Source: Nostoc sp. NMS2 (GTDB lineage Bacteria; Cyanobacteriota; Cyanobacteriia; Cyanobacteriales; Nostocaceae). Taken from it: 51,250 nucleotides of DNA. The translations under genes and the position numbers were made by a program. The notes under the pieces are model-generated. The model was not told the origin of the DNA and searched no databases. It saw only the letters and a list, made by a program, of their open reading frames with translations. Numbering within the stretch: the stretch's first letter is position 1; every line of letters begins with the position of its first letter. The DNA is taken from NCBI RefSeq assembly GCF_017115105.1, contig NZ_JABXKH010000181.1:1-51250 (forward strand), in the 5' to 3' direction. This document shows, piece after piece, positions 24,263 through 31,784 of this stretch.

Positions 24263-25288
24263 ATGCCTTCGCTTAAGCGTTTAGAGGCAAAACGTGAAGA
24301 CCTAGAAGAGGAATATGAAGAAGTTCGCAAAAAGTTGAAATGGTTCAAGAAAGAAAGAATCACCAAAACTGATTCGGAAGCAAAATATGAACTAGAACAA
24401 CGAATTGAGGAGTACGAATCAAGATTACAAAAAATAGATGAAGAACTCGAAGAGTTAGAAGAGCAGATTAATCAACCTCAACGAGTGGAAAACTCTGATT
24501 TAGAAAAAAGTCAAACTTTTGATTTATTATACAAATCACTATTGAAGTTAGGGTACTGGGAACAGCACAACCTCTTTGAAGAGATTGCTGGAAAATACTC
24601 TCATGGTGTGTTTTTGATCCAAGGCTATTCTAAAGACTATGGTCAAAGATGGTTACTAAATAGATTGGCTTCAATTATCCCCAATATTTTGAAAGGAAAA
24701 AATATTGTTATTGACTTAAATAGAACTTCATCAAGGACGGATATCTTAGCAATTTGGGATGAATTTGCAGGTCGAGTTGGATTACCTGAAAAGAGTTCAA
24801 CTTCTCAAATTACAGAAAAAATTTGTGAATTATGGAAATCACAGAATGTTTTAATTGCTTTTAACAATGCCGATGAAACAATTAAAGAAAACTTGTGTGA
24901 TTTACTTAACGACTTTTGGGCATCACTTGCTCAGAAAATATTAGAAGAGAATTATCAACAAAACACATTCAAACTACTCATCTTTCTCATAGACTATCAA
25001 GGTGTAATATCTCAGTGGAATGTTGGTTTTGTCGATAACTATAATTCAGATTGGCAACCGAATGACCCTCTGGGATTACCTGCAATCCATCCATTCTCAG
25101 ATAAAGATTTAAGAGATTGGTTAAATTATCAGAGTGATTTCTTACCTTCAGCTATCTCTGCTAATAAGACAGAAACCGTTAGAGTGCTTTTAGAAAAGCA
25201 GGGAATTCCAATGCCAACTTTACGAAAAATTTGCGATCTTTGTGGTTGTAATTGGTTTGAGCAGGAGGGCAAATGGTTACGTCTCTAA
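24263..25288 (+). CDS. Coiled-coil plus inactive-STAND-like scaffold protein
   Basis: A 341-residue protein. Residues 1-72 are a charged coiled coil (KREDLEEEYEEVRKKLKW). It is nearly the same module as the C-terminus of the second CHAT protein (30550-31413). Residues 82-341 look like a P-loop NTPase of STAND-like type that has lost the nucleotide motif: where Walker A is expected the sequence is GYSKDYGQRWLL (121-132), without GK[ST], and a Walker-B-like strand NVLIAFNNADE follows. The C-terminus has a winged-helix-like end with CDLCGCNW. AAGGAGAATAT precedes the ATG. It ends inside the MoxR gene (16-base overlap). A scaffold that recruits CHAT effectors through coiled-coil pairing is the best guess. 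Confidence 0.6.
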   Translation: MPSLKRLEAKREDLEEEYEEVRKKLKWFKKERITKTDSEAKYELEQRIEEYESRLQKIDEELEELEEQINQPQRVENSDLEKSQTFDLLYKSLLKLGYWEQHNLFEEIAGKYSHGVFLIQGYSKDYGQRWLLNRLASIIPNILKGKNIVIDLNRTSSRTDILAIWDEFAGRVGLPEKSSTSQITEKICELWKSQNVLIAFNNADETIKENLCDLLNDFWASLAQKILEENYQQNTFKLLIFLIDYQGVISQWNVGFVDNYNSDWQPNDPLGLPAIHPFSDKDLRDWLNYQSDFLPSAISANKTETVRVLLEKQGIPMPTLRKICDLCGCNWFEQEGKWLRL

Positions 25289-26226
25289 ATTCTAATCGCC
25301 TTGAATATACTGGCACTAAGCAACCAAAGCCAGGGGATACATACAAAGGTAAACTCATCTATCCTTACCTACCCAGCCAAAAATTAGTGGATGTTGTAAA
25401 TCTAGCGATTTACTTAGGTCGTCCATTATTACTCAAAGGAGAACCTGGATGTGGTAAGACTCAACTAGCTCTTGCAGTTGCTTATGAGTTAGGACTAGAT
25501 TTTGAGGCTTTGTATGTAAAATCGACTAGTCGAGCTAAAGATGGTTTGTATGTTTATGATACCGTTGGTCGGCTACGAGATGCTCAATTAGCGGCATCTG
25601 ATTCTTTAACTATACAAGAAAAACAACGCTTTGATGATCCAACATCTTATATTCGTTTAGGCCCATTAGGTAGAGCTTTTATTAATCCTAAGCGAACGGT
25701 AGTTTTAATCGATGAGATTGATAAAGCCGATATCGATTTTCCCAATGATTTATTGTTAGAACTCGACGAGCAACTGATTCAGATTGAAGAGGTGCGAGAA
25801 AAGGGGAAAGAAAAAGAGATTAAGGCAGTCAATTCACCAATCGTTTTTATTACTAGTAACGACGAGAAAGATTTACCTGACGCTTTTTTGCGGCGGTGTT
25901 TATTCTATTACGTCCATTTTCCCAGCTATGAACAAATTGTGCAAATTGTCAAATGTCGATTTCCTGATATTGCAGATGAACTGACAGATACAGCTGTTTC
26001 CCGTTTTATGAAATTACGGGAATCTATGGAGGGTGAAACAGGTAAATTCAGTAAGAATGTGAGTACGAGTGAATTACTAGATTGGATTAAGGCGCTAAAG
26101 CGAGATTCATTACAAGAAGTATTAAATAAGTTGTCGGGGGAAGCCCAACTGCCTTACTTAGAGGTATTACTCAAAAGTTGGGATGCCCACATTAATTATT
26201 TGAGGTTAATTAGCGATCGTGAATGA
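25273..26226 (+). CDS. MoxR-type AAA+ ATPase
   Basis: A 317-residue AAA+ ATPase. Walker A is GEPGCGKT (56-63), Walker B is VVLIDEIDKAD (about 143-153), and sensor 1 is VFITSNDEKDLPDAFLRRC with the arginine finger in the RRC end. MoxR ATPases form rings that remodel or activate partner complexes, usually vWA proteins encoded next door, as here. GGAGGG at 25264-25269 is placed well for ATG 25273. The start lies within the preceding gene and the stop lies 8 bases inside the next gene, so the three are made together. Its probable client is the vWA protein that follows. Confidence 0.9.
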   Translation: MVTSLNSNRLEYTGTKQPKPGDTYKGKLIYPYLPSQKLVDVVNLAIYLGRPLLLKGEPGCGKTQLALAVAYELGLDFEALYVKSTSRAKDGLYVYDTVGRLRDAQLAASDSLTIQEKQRFDDPTSYIRLGPLGRAFINPKRTVVLIDEIDKADIDFPNDLLLELDEQLIQIEEVREKGKEKEIKAVNSPIVFITSNDEKDLPDAFLRRCLFYYVHFPSYEQIVQIVKCRFPDIADELTDTAVSRFMKLRESMEGETGKFSKNVSTSELLDWIKALKRDSLQEVLNKLSGEAQLPYLEVLLKSWDAHINYLRLISDRE

Positions 26227-27904
26227 GCCAGCATTATTAGAACTATTCACCTGTTTAAGGAAGGCAGGTTTTCCCTTGGGGTTGGCAGAATATCATCTGC
26301 TGCTGGAATCTATTAATGCAGGTTTTGGGACTCGCGATCGCACTGCACTAGCCCAACTATGCTCTGCCCTTTGGGTAAAATCCCAGCGAGAAGAGGAAAT
26401 TTTTCACGATTATTTCAACCAAATCATTCCAGAGCGCCTGGAACCAGACTTTTTTGAAAGTAAAACAGAGGATATTAGCTCAACAACCAATCAACAGGAA
26501 CAACCGACTTTCAAGAGACGTAAAACGGCTCGAATCCGGCGTTTTATAATTTTAGGGCTTGCGGCCAGTGTTGTGGCGATCGGCAGCGTGTTTCTCCTCA
26601 AAAAGGAATCACAAGTTAATACTTTAAAGTTCAGCGGCACTAATTTTTTTGTTCCTTACTTCGTAAATATAGGTGAAAAGGTAGCACATATCAAAATTAC
26701 CCGCACTGGTAGTAGACATGGAGCAGTCAGTGCAGAATTGAATGTTGGAAAGAACTGTCGCCCAAACGAACCTAACAATACTTCCCTAGTCAGTGATATT
26801 CCCCAAATTGTTCAATTTAAAGATGGTGAATTAGGAGAAAAAACTCTCCTAATTCCCATTTTCAATGCAGGGAAGACTGATTTTTTGCAGAAGGAAATTC
26901 CCTTATGCTTGATTGACCCTCAAGGTAAAGTTCAGCTTGGCGATCCCAATAAAGCGATTTTACTTATTCAAAATAATGATTATTTGAATAATCTATTATA
27001 TTATTCTGAATATCTTAACTTACTATTAATTATTTTTACCTGTATTATTCTGCTGCTTGTTGCTTGGAAGATGTGGAAAATTCAAAAGACAGCCTCTTTT
27101 GCAGATGAGGCGATCATTCCTGAAACATACACCAATTTACCCAAAACGATGCTGTCTCCTGAAGTCATTCGGACAATGGCTGACGAGATTCAAGTTGCTA
27201 AAACAATTAGGCAATCGGACAACCGACTTAGCGAATTCCCCCTCATCGTTAACGATTTGCCTGTCACCCATCGACAAATGAAGCAAGGGTGGCGTTATCT
27301 GCGTCAGTTTAGTCGTGAGGGGCCACCCATAGAGCTAGATATGGAAGCCACTATTCAACAGGTTGCCCAGTACGGAGTTTTATTAAATCCTGTGTTGGTT
27401 CCACGACGTACCAACCGCATAGAACTTCTGCTGTTAATCGATCAGGATGGTTCGATGGTTCCGTTTCACCACCTTTCCCAAGAGTTGGCAGATACAGCAT
27501 TGCGTGGAGGGCGTTTCAGCCGGGTTCGGGTTTACTATTTTCACAACTGTCCAGATGAATATTTATACCGCGATCGCTATCATTTAGAGGCAGAATCAAT
27601 TGATGATTGTTTGTCAAACTTGCCTAAAACCAGAACAGTTTGCTTGATTTTCAGCGATGCTGGCGCTGCTCGTGGTGGATTTAGTTCTAGGCGACGGCGG
27701 TTGACAAAATTCTTTTTAAAAGAGTTACGGCAGTATGTACGTTATACTACCTGGCTCAATCCGGTTCCTCGCGATCGCTGGGAAACTACAACCGCCCATG
27801 ACATTGCGGCTTTAGTTCCCATGTTTGAGGTAAATCGTCAGGAATTTTACAGAGCGATCAATGTCTTACGAGGACGGCATCAACCTTTGGGGGAGGTACG
27901 CTAA
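26219..27904 (+). CDS. Membrane-spanning vWA protein with external Calx-beta domain
   Basis: A 561-residue protein with GTG start at 26219, overlapping the MoxR gene. Residues 1-80 are a helical vWA-associated N-domain. The segment RIRRFIILGLAASVVAIGSV (about 106-127, basic before it) is the first membrane helix. Residues 136-253 read as a Calx-beta domain (FVPYFVNIGEKVAHIKITRT, VQFKDGELGEKTLLIPI, KAILLIQNND). Residues 263-283 are the second helix, followed by basic WKMWKIQK. Residues 400-561 are the vWA domain with MIDAS-like DQDGSM (408-413), an Asp in place of the usual Ser of DxSxS. The predicted topology puts both ends in the cytoplasm and the Calx-beta loop outside. It is probably the sensor or trigger of the cluster. 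Confidence 0.8.
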   Translation: MNEPALLELFTCLRKAGFPLGLAEYHLLLESINAGFGTRDRTALAQLCSALWVKSQREEEIFHDYFNQIIPERLEPDFFESKTEDISSTTNQQEQPTFKRRKTARIRRFIILGLAASVVAIGSVFLLKKESQVNTLKFSGTNFFVPYFVNIGEKVAHIKITRTGSRHGAVSAELNVGKNCRPNEPNNTSLVSDIPQIVQFKDGELGEKTLLIPIFNAGKTDFLQKEIPLCLIDPQGKVQLGDPNKAILLIQNNDYLNNLLYYSEYLNLLLIIFTCIILLLVAWKMWKIQKTASFADEAIIPETYTNLPKTMLSPEVIRTMADEIQVAKTIRQSDNRLSEFPLIVNDLPVTHRQMKQGWRYLRQFSREGPPIELDMEATIQQVAQYGVLLNPVLVPRRTNRIELLLLIDQDGSMVPFHHLSQELADTALRGGRFSRVRVYYFHNCPDEYLYRDRYHLEAESIDDCLSNLPKTRTVCLIFSDAGAARGGFSSRRRRLTKFFLKELRQYVRYTTWLNPVPRDRWETTTAHDIAALVPMFEVNRQEFYRAINVLRGRHQPLGEVR

Positions 27905-27905
27905 G

Positions 27906-29549
27906 ATGACGAATTCTAGTGCTTTGCTGCCTGAAACGCGCTTTCACGAAATTGAGCAGGCGATCGCATCATTTCAAAAACGATTTACCGAAGCTCATGT
28001 ATATTTAGCCTATCATGCTGCCTTGCCCATCGCTCTCACGCCCCATTTGACCTACTGCCTCTGGGCAAATTTTCCGATGGATATCGCAAAGCAAGACTTG
28101 AAGATACCCTGGATTGCAGTAGCCGACTTACTCCTCTCTCCACTCTGCAAAGAAGTCGGACATGAACTATATGAGATGGATGCAGATTTACGCAATTATT
28201 TATTAGACCAAATGATTCAACATCCTAGCTTCGGTCAGAAGCGTGTTGAGGAATTAGCCCATTTTCTACTGTCCTACGTACAGCGAGAATTGAATGATTC
28301 TAAATCGTCTACACAAACTCTGGCTCAAGCTCAACGTTGGACGGCACTTGCTTATGTTTATCCTGAAGCTGTCGCCCATGATTTGGCCATAACACTTGCC
28401 GAATTAACCCTCAGCGAAAAAACAGAATGGCTGCGGCTGACATCATTAACAGAAGCGATCGCCACTCCTTTGCATCAAGCTCATTTTCAATCTCTGCTAG
28501 GATATCTTCAGGGGATGCGCCAACTGGCTCGTGGCAATCATATTCAAGCAGAATCAACCCTCAAATCTTTGCCAGCCCATAATAATCAAATTGTCGTCGC
28601 CGGAGTCACTTTACCCATTCCTGAATTCCAAGACTCTAATTGGCATATCAACCCGATTGCATTCAAAGCTACCTCATTAAGATCATTTAAATTTGAAACA
28701 GCTAAACTGATTCGTCAACCCCGATTTATGCGCTTGGGTTCACGCTGGATAATCGAGCGACAAGAACAACAAGCAACCCTATTTTACGAACAATTAGAGC
28801 GACAAGTTAATCTAGAAATGGTGCGGATACCAGAAGGCAACTACTGGATGGGAACCGCACAAAAAGAAGGAGACTACCACGAACGTCCTCAACATCGAGT
28901 CACCATTACCTCCTTCTTTTTAAGCCGTTTTCCTGTGACACAAGCCCAGTGGCGGGCAATTGCCAAGACTACCAAAGTCAGGATTGAACTGAATTCTGAC
29001 CCCTCCGACTTTCAGGGTGATAATTTACCCGTGGAACACATTACCTGGTTTGAAGCGATCGAATTTTGTGAGCGTTTGCAATTACAGACTGGAAAACCCT
29101 ATCGTTTACCTAGCGAAGCCGAATGGGAATATGCTTGTCGAGCAGGGACAGAAACCCCATTCTACTTTGGTGAAACGATTTCTCCTCAACTTGCCAGTTA
29201 TGACGGAAGCAAACGATATCGTTCCGGCCCAAAAGAGCGATCGAGCAAACAAACTAGTGAAGTAGGTTCTCATAATGCAGCCAATGCTTTCGGGCTAGAT
29301 GAGATGCATGGCAACGTCTGGGAATGGTGTGCCGATCACTGGTATGACGACTACACAAATGCACCAGCAGATAGAAGTGTCCGAATTACTAACAACCGGG
29401 CTTCACCTAGAGTTATCCGAGGTGGTTCTTGGAGCCATGAACCTACTATATGTCGTTCTGCCTATCGTAACGGGATTCCTCCTGACAATAAAGTGCTGAC
29501 AATTGGCTTCCGAGTAGCGGTATCTTTGCAAAAAGCGAATCTCAAATGA
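27906..29549 (+). CDS. Helical domain plus SUMF1/FGE-like domain protein
   Basis: A 547-residue protein from ATG 27906, which has GGGGGAGG nine bases upstream. A frame start at 27861 would overlap the vWA gene by 44 bases and is less likely. Residues 1-250 are helical and not recognised; similar regions start other vWA-MoxR-linked proteins. Residues 302-541 are a formylglycine-generating-enzyme-like fold (MVRIPEGNYWMGT, RLPSEAEWEYACRAGTE, MHGNVWEWCADHWYDDY, RVIRGGSWSHEPTICRSAYR). Only one of the two redox cysteines of true FGE can be matched (C516), so ligand binding rather than sulfatase activation is likely. It is the last gene of the tightly packed block; a miniature element follows. Confidence 0.75.
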   Translation: MTNSSALLPETRFHEIEQAIASFQKRFTEAHVYLAYHAALPIALTPHLTYCLWANFPMDIAKQDLKIPWIAVADLLLSPLCKEVGHELYEMDADLRNYLLDQMIQHPSFGQKRVEELAHFLLSYVQRELNDSKSSTQTLAQAQRWTALAYVYPEAVAHDLAITLAELTLSEKTEWLRLTSLTEAIATPLHQAHFQSLLGYLQGMRQLARGNHIQAESTLKSLPAHNNQIVVAGVTLPIPEFQDSNWHINPIAFKATSLRSFKFETAKLIRQPRFMRLGSRWIIERQEQQATLFYEQLERQVNLEMVRIPEGNYWMGTAQKEGDYHERPQHRVTITSFFLSRFPVTQAQWRAIAKTTKVRIELNSDPSDFQGDNLPVEHITWFEAIEFCERLQLQTGKPYRLPSEAEWEYACRAGTETPFYFGETISPQLASYDGSKRYRSGPKERSSKQTSEVGSHNAANAFGLDEMHGNVWEWCADHWYDDYTNAPADRSVRITNNRASPRVIRGGSWSHEPTICRSAYRNGIPPDNKVLTIGFRVAVSLQKANLK

Positions 29550-29567
29550 GCTTGTAATGATGAGGCA

Positions 29568-29670
29568 TATAGCAATCCTAAATAATTCGTGAACACAAAG
29601 ATACCCGACTTTTTAGAGAAGTCGGGTATCTGAGCCTGACGATTTTCACACATCAAATAGGATTGCTATA
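29568..29670. mobile_element. MITE-like element, TATAGC family
   Basis: Ends TATAGCAATCCTA (29568-29580) and TAGGATTGCTATA (29658-29670) are perfect 13-bp inverted repeats. The interior hairpin is GATACCCGACTT/AAGTCGGGTATC. It is the sister of 8783-8886. It separates the SUMF1-like gene from the last two genes of the cluster. Confidence 0.8.
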
Positions 29671-29801
29671 TTTATTGCTTTTCGTTACAAAAAGCTTCAC
29701 AAGAATTTCTCAAGCAGTACCCTGACGGGTACTATTAACGCTGAACAGAATGTGGTAAATAATAGATTTATATCTAAAAATGAGGTAATCAAATATAACC
29801 T

Positions 29802-30509
29802 ATGAGTATCCTTTCTGAACTTCAAAGCAAAAAACTTGGATTGCTTGAATTAATATCATTAGGCTTCAACTTATATATTAAAAAAAATCGGCTCTTTCTT
29901 GGTTTGTTTTTAATATACCTGCCTTTTTCTATTATTTTAACCGTATTATCAAACTACTTATTATTTCATGGCTATATTTTATACTTATTGAGTTTAATTT
30001 CAATTTTTTATATCTTTGTATATTCAATTTATAGTGCTACTCTTTGTATTCTTACAGAAAGTTGTGTTCTTCAGGAAAATATTCAACCTAAAACTGTAAT
30101 AAAATGGATATTGTCGCACATCTTACCCCTGATTGGTTTAGAGATAAGATTTTTTATCACTTCCTATTTACTTTCTTTCTTGCTATTCGTTCCAGGCATT
30201 ATTTACTTTATAAACAATGACTTCTCCTTTCACGCTTTTATTCTCCGAGGTCAAAGAGGTAAGGCAGCATTTCTATACAGTAGAACATTAGTTAAAGGAA
30301 ATTGGTGGAAGGCGTTTTTCTTTGCATTATTAACTTATCTAATCAGTGGGGGCTTGCAGACAATTTTTTACAAAATTTTCAATATTACTGTTGCAAACTC
30401 TTCAATATTAATTACTGTTATATCCAGTGCATTAATACAATTAATTTTTCTTGGATTTGGAATTTGTAAAGTTTTGTTCTTTCTTAACTTAGAGTTTCAA
30501 AAACAATAA
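29802..30509 (+). CDS. Polytopic membrane protein of unknown function
   Basis: A 235-residue hydrophobic protein with about six membrane helices (for example LFLGLFLIYLPFSIILTVL, FFITSYLLSFLLFVPGIIYF, LITVISSALIQLIFLGFGI). The part FHAFILRGQRGKAAFLYSRT followed by VKGNWWKAFFFALL resembles the glycerophosphodiesterase membrane-domain/UPF0259-like superfamily, where an amphipathic strand precedes a KGNW-type helix. No catalytic motif is present. Base composition is lower in GC than the neighbours, suggesting separate acquisition. It lies 40 bp before the second CHAT gene and is probably co-transcribed with it. It may be a membrane target or anchor (inference). Confidence 0.6.
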   Translation: MSILSELQSKKLGLLELISLGFNLYIKKNRLFLGLFLIYLPFSIILTVLSNYLLFHGYILYLLSLISIFYIFVYSIYSATLCILTESCVLQENIQPKTVIKWILSHILPLIGLEIRFFITSYLLSFLLFVPGIIYFINNDFSFHAFILRGQRGKAAFLYSRTLVKGNWWKAFFFALLTYLISGGLQTIFYKIFNITVANSSILITVISSALIQLIFLGFGICKVLFFLNLEFQKQ

Positions 30510-30549
30510 CAGAAGAAAAAAAATTTAATTTGTACGTCATAATTTAAAT

Positions 30550-31413
30550 ATGGCTGAGTCATCTGCCCTAACTATTTTATTTTTAGCAGCAAATCCAGGA
30601 GGAAGCTCTCAGTCGCGTTTAGAGCAGGAAGCACGAGATATTAGTGATGGGTTACTAAGAGCAAGACATCGCGATCGCTTCAAATTTGAGCAACGATGGG
30701 CGGTACGTCCTAGAGATATTCAACTAGCTCTGCTAGAATGCAATCCTCAGATTGTTCATTTTGCTGGACATCGCAACACTACTACGGAAACAGAAATTGA
30801 GCCAGAAGAAGGATTAGTATTTGAAGATGATACCGGACATACTCATCTTATTCCTGCCAATGCCTTAGCAGATTTATTTAAGTTATTTTCAGATCAGGTA
30901 AACTGTGTTCTCTTGAACGGTTGTTACACCGAGGAGCAAGCAAAGGTAATTGCCCAACATATTCCCTACGTAATTGGGATGAAACAATCAATTACCGATA
31001 AAGCGGCTCTAGATTTTGCTCTGGGATTTTATGATGCACTAGGATCTGGTAGGTCAATGGAGTTTGCTTATCATCTGGGCTGTTCAGCAATTCAAATGGC
31101 AGGACTGTCTGAACATTTGACTCCTATTCTCTATAAAAAAACAGAATCTAATTCTATTTCTGCGCCAGATGATTCTTCTTTGCTAAATGCTGTTTTAGAA
31201 AACGGTACAACTCGAAACATATCTTCAAAACGGCATATTCAAGAAAAGCGCGAAGACTTAGAAGAAGAATATCAGAATATTCGTAAAAAGTTGAAATTTT
31301 TGAAGCAAGAATGGAATATTAAAACTGATTCAGAAGCTAAATATGAGCTTGCACAACGAATTGAACAGTATGAAGTTCAGTTGCAAAATATTGAGGAATT
31401 GCTTGATGAGTAA
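30550..31413 (+). CDS. CHAT domain protein with C-terminal coiled-coil adaptor
   Basis: A 287-residue protein. Residues 8-195 are a CHAT domain closely related to that of the CHAT-TIR gene (ILFLAANPGGSSQSRLEQEA). The candidate dyad is H74 (HFAGHRN; the usual GHG is GHR) and C125 (LLNGCYTEE). Residues 227-287 form a coiled coil (KREDLEEEYQNIRKKLKF, SEAKYELAQRIEQYE) that matches the first 65 residues of the STAND-like protein at 24263. Such shared adaptor modules are typical of effector-associated domains that pair homotypically. It therefore probably plugs this protease-like effector onto the STAND-like scaffold. It takes the place that TIR has in the first CHAT protein. Confidence 0.8.
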   Translation: MAESSALTILFLAANPGGSSQSRLEQEARDISDGLLRARHRDRFKFEQRWAVRPRDIQLALLECNPQIVHFAGHRNTTTETEIEPEEGLVFEDDTGHTHLIPANALADLFKLFSDQVNCVLLNGCYTEEQAKVIAQHIPYVIGMKQSITDKAALDFALGFYDALGSGRSMEFAYHLGCSAIQMAGLSEHLTPILYKKTESNSISAPDDSSLLNAVLENGTTRNISSKRHIQEKREDLEEEYQNIRKKLKFLKQEWNIKTDSEAKYELAQRIEQYEVQLQNIEELLDE

Positions 31414-31466
31414 AAAGTTGCGCGATCGCAGTCTGCTATGGCTCTGCTTGAGAGGACAATAGACTC

Positions 31467-31559
31467 ATGAAATTTCAGTGGGATTCAAACAAAGCAGTTA
31501 GTAATACCAAAAAGCATAGTGTGTCTTTTGAAGAATATGAATCAATACAGTTCAGATAA
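31467..31559 (+). pseudogene. BrnT-like toxin remnant cut by a repeat
   Basis: A 30-codon frame starts KFQWDSNKAVSNTKKHSVSF, which matches the N-terminus of BrnT-type RNase toxins (FxWDxxKxxxNxxKHxVSF). After 25 codons it runs into the miniature element at 31543 and stops at TAA 31557. Full toxins are about 90-100 residues. No brnA antitoxin is seen nearby. It was too short for automatic calling. Confidence 0.6.
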
Positions 31560-31617
31560 GCCGAAAACACTTGTAGAGACGGCGATTTATCGCTTCTCGA
31601 AAACCCAAAATTGTTGT
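31543..31617. mobile_element. Right-truncated copy of the 22840 MITE
   Basis: It matches 22840-22912 with about five differences and runs in the same direction: CAATACAGTTCAGATAAG, then CTTGTAGAGACGGCGATTTA. The right terminal repeat is missing. It interrupts the brnT-like frame. Confidence 0.8.
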
Positions 31618-31743
31618 CAGTAGACCAATCTTTCGAGATTCGGCTTCTGTTAATGAGGCGTTGCGATTGCTTGCAAAAATTGCGAAGGCAACGGCAGCAT
31701 AACCAAAACTTACCTAAACAATAGCCGAAACCTTGATTTTTAG

Positions 31744-31771
31744 GTAGGGGCAATTCATGAATTGCCCCTAC
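31744..31771. terminator. 28-bp perfect palindrome between convergent genes
   Basis: GTAGGGGCAATTCA (31744-31757) is followed directly by its exact reverse complement (to 31771). It lies 14 bp from the stop of the minus-strand TPR gene and may terminate it. It resembles dispersed palindromes of cyanobacteria. The 31414-31784 gap otherwise contains only the brnT remnant and the truncated element. Confidence 0.55.
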
Positions 31772-31784
31772 TTAAAGCGCAGCT

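Noticed and set aside
31618..31700. Frame ending SASVNEALRLLAKIAKATAA after the truncated element, perhaps the other half of the broken toxin locus
   Set aside because: It has no start, no recognisable family and does not match the expected BrnT C-terminus; it could be chance.
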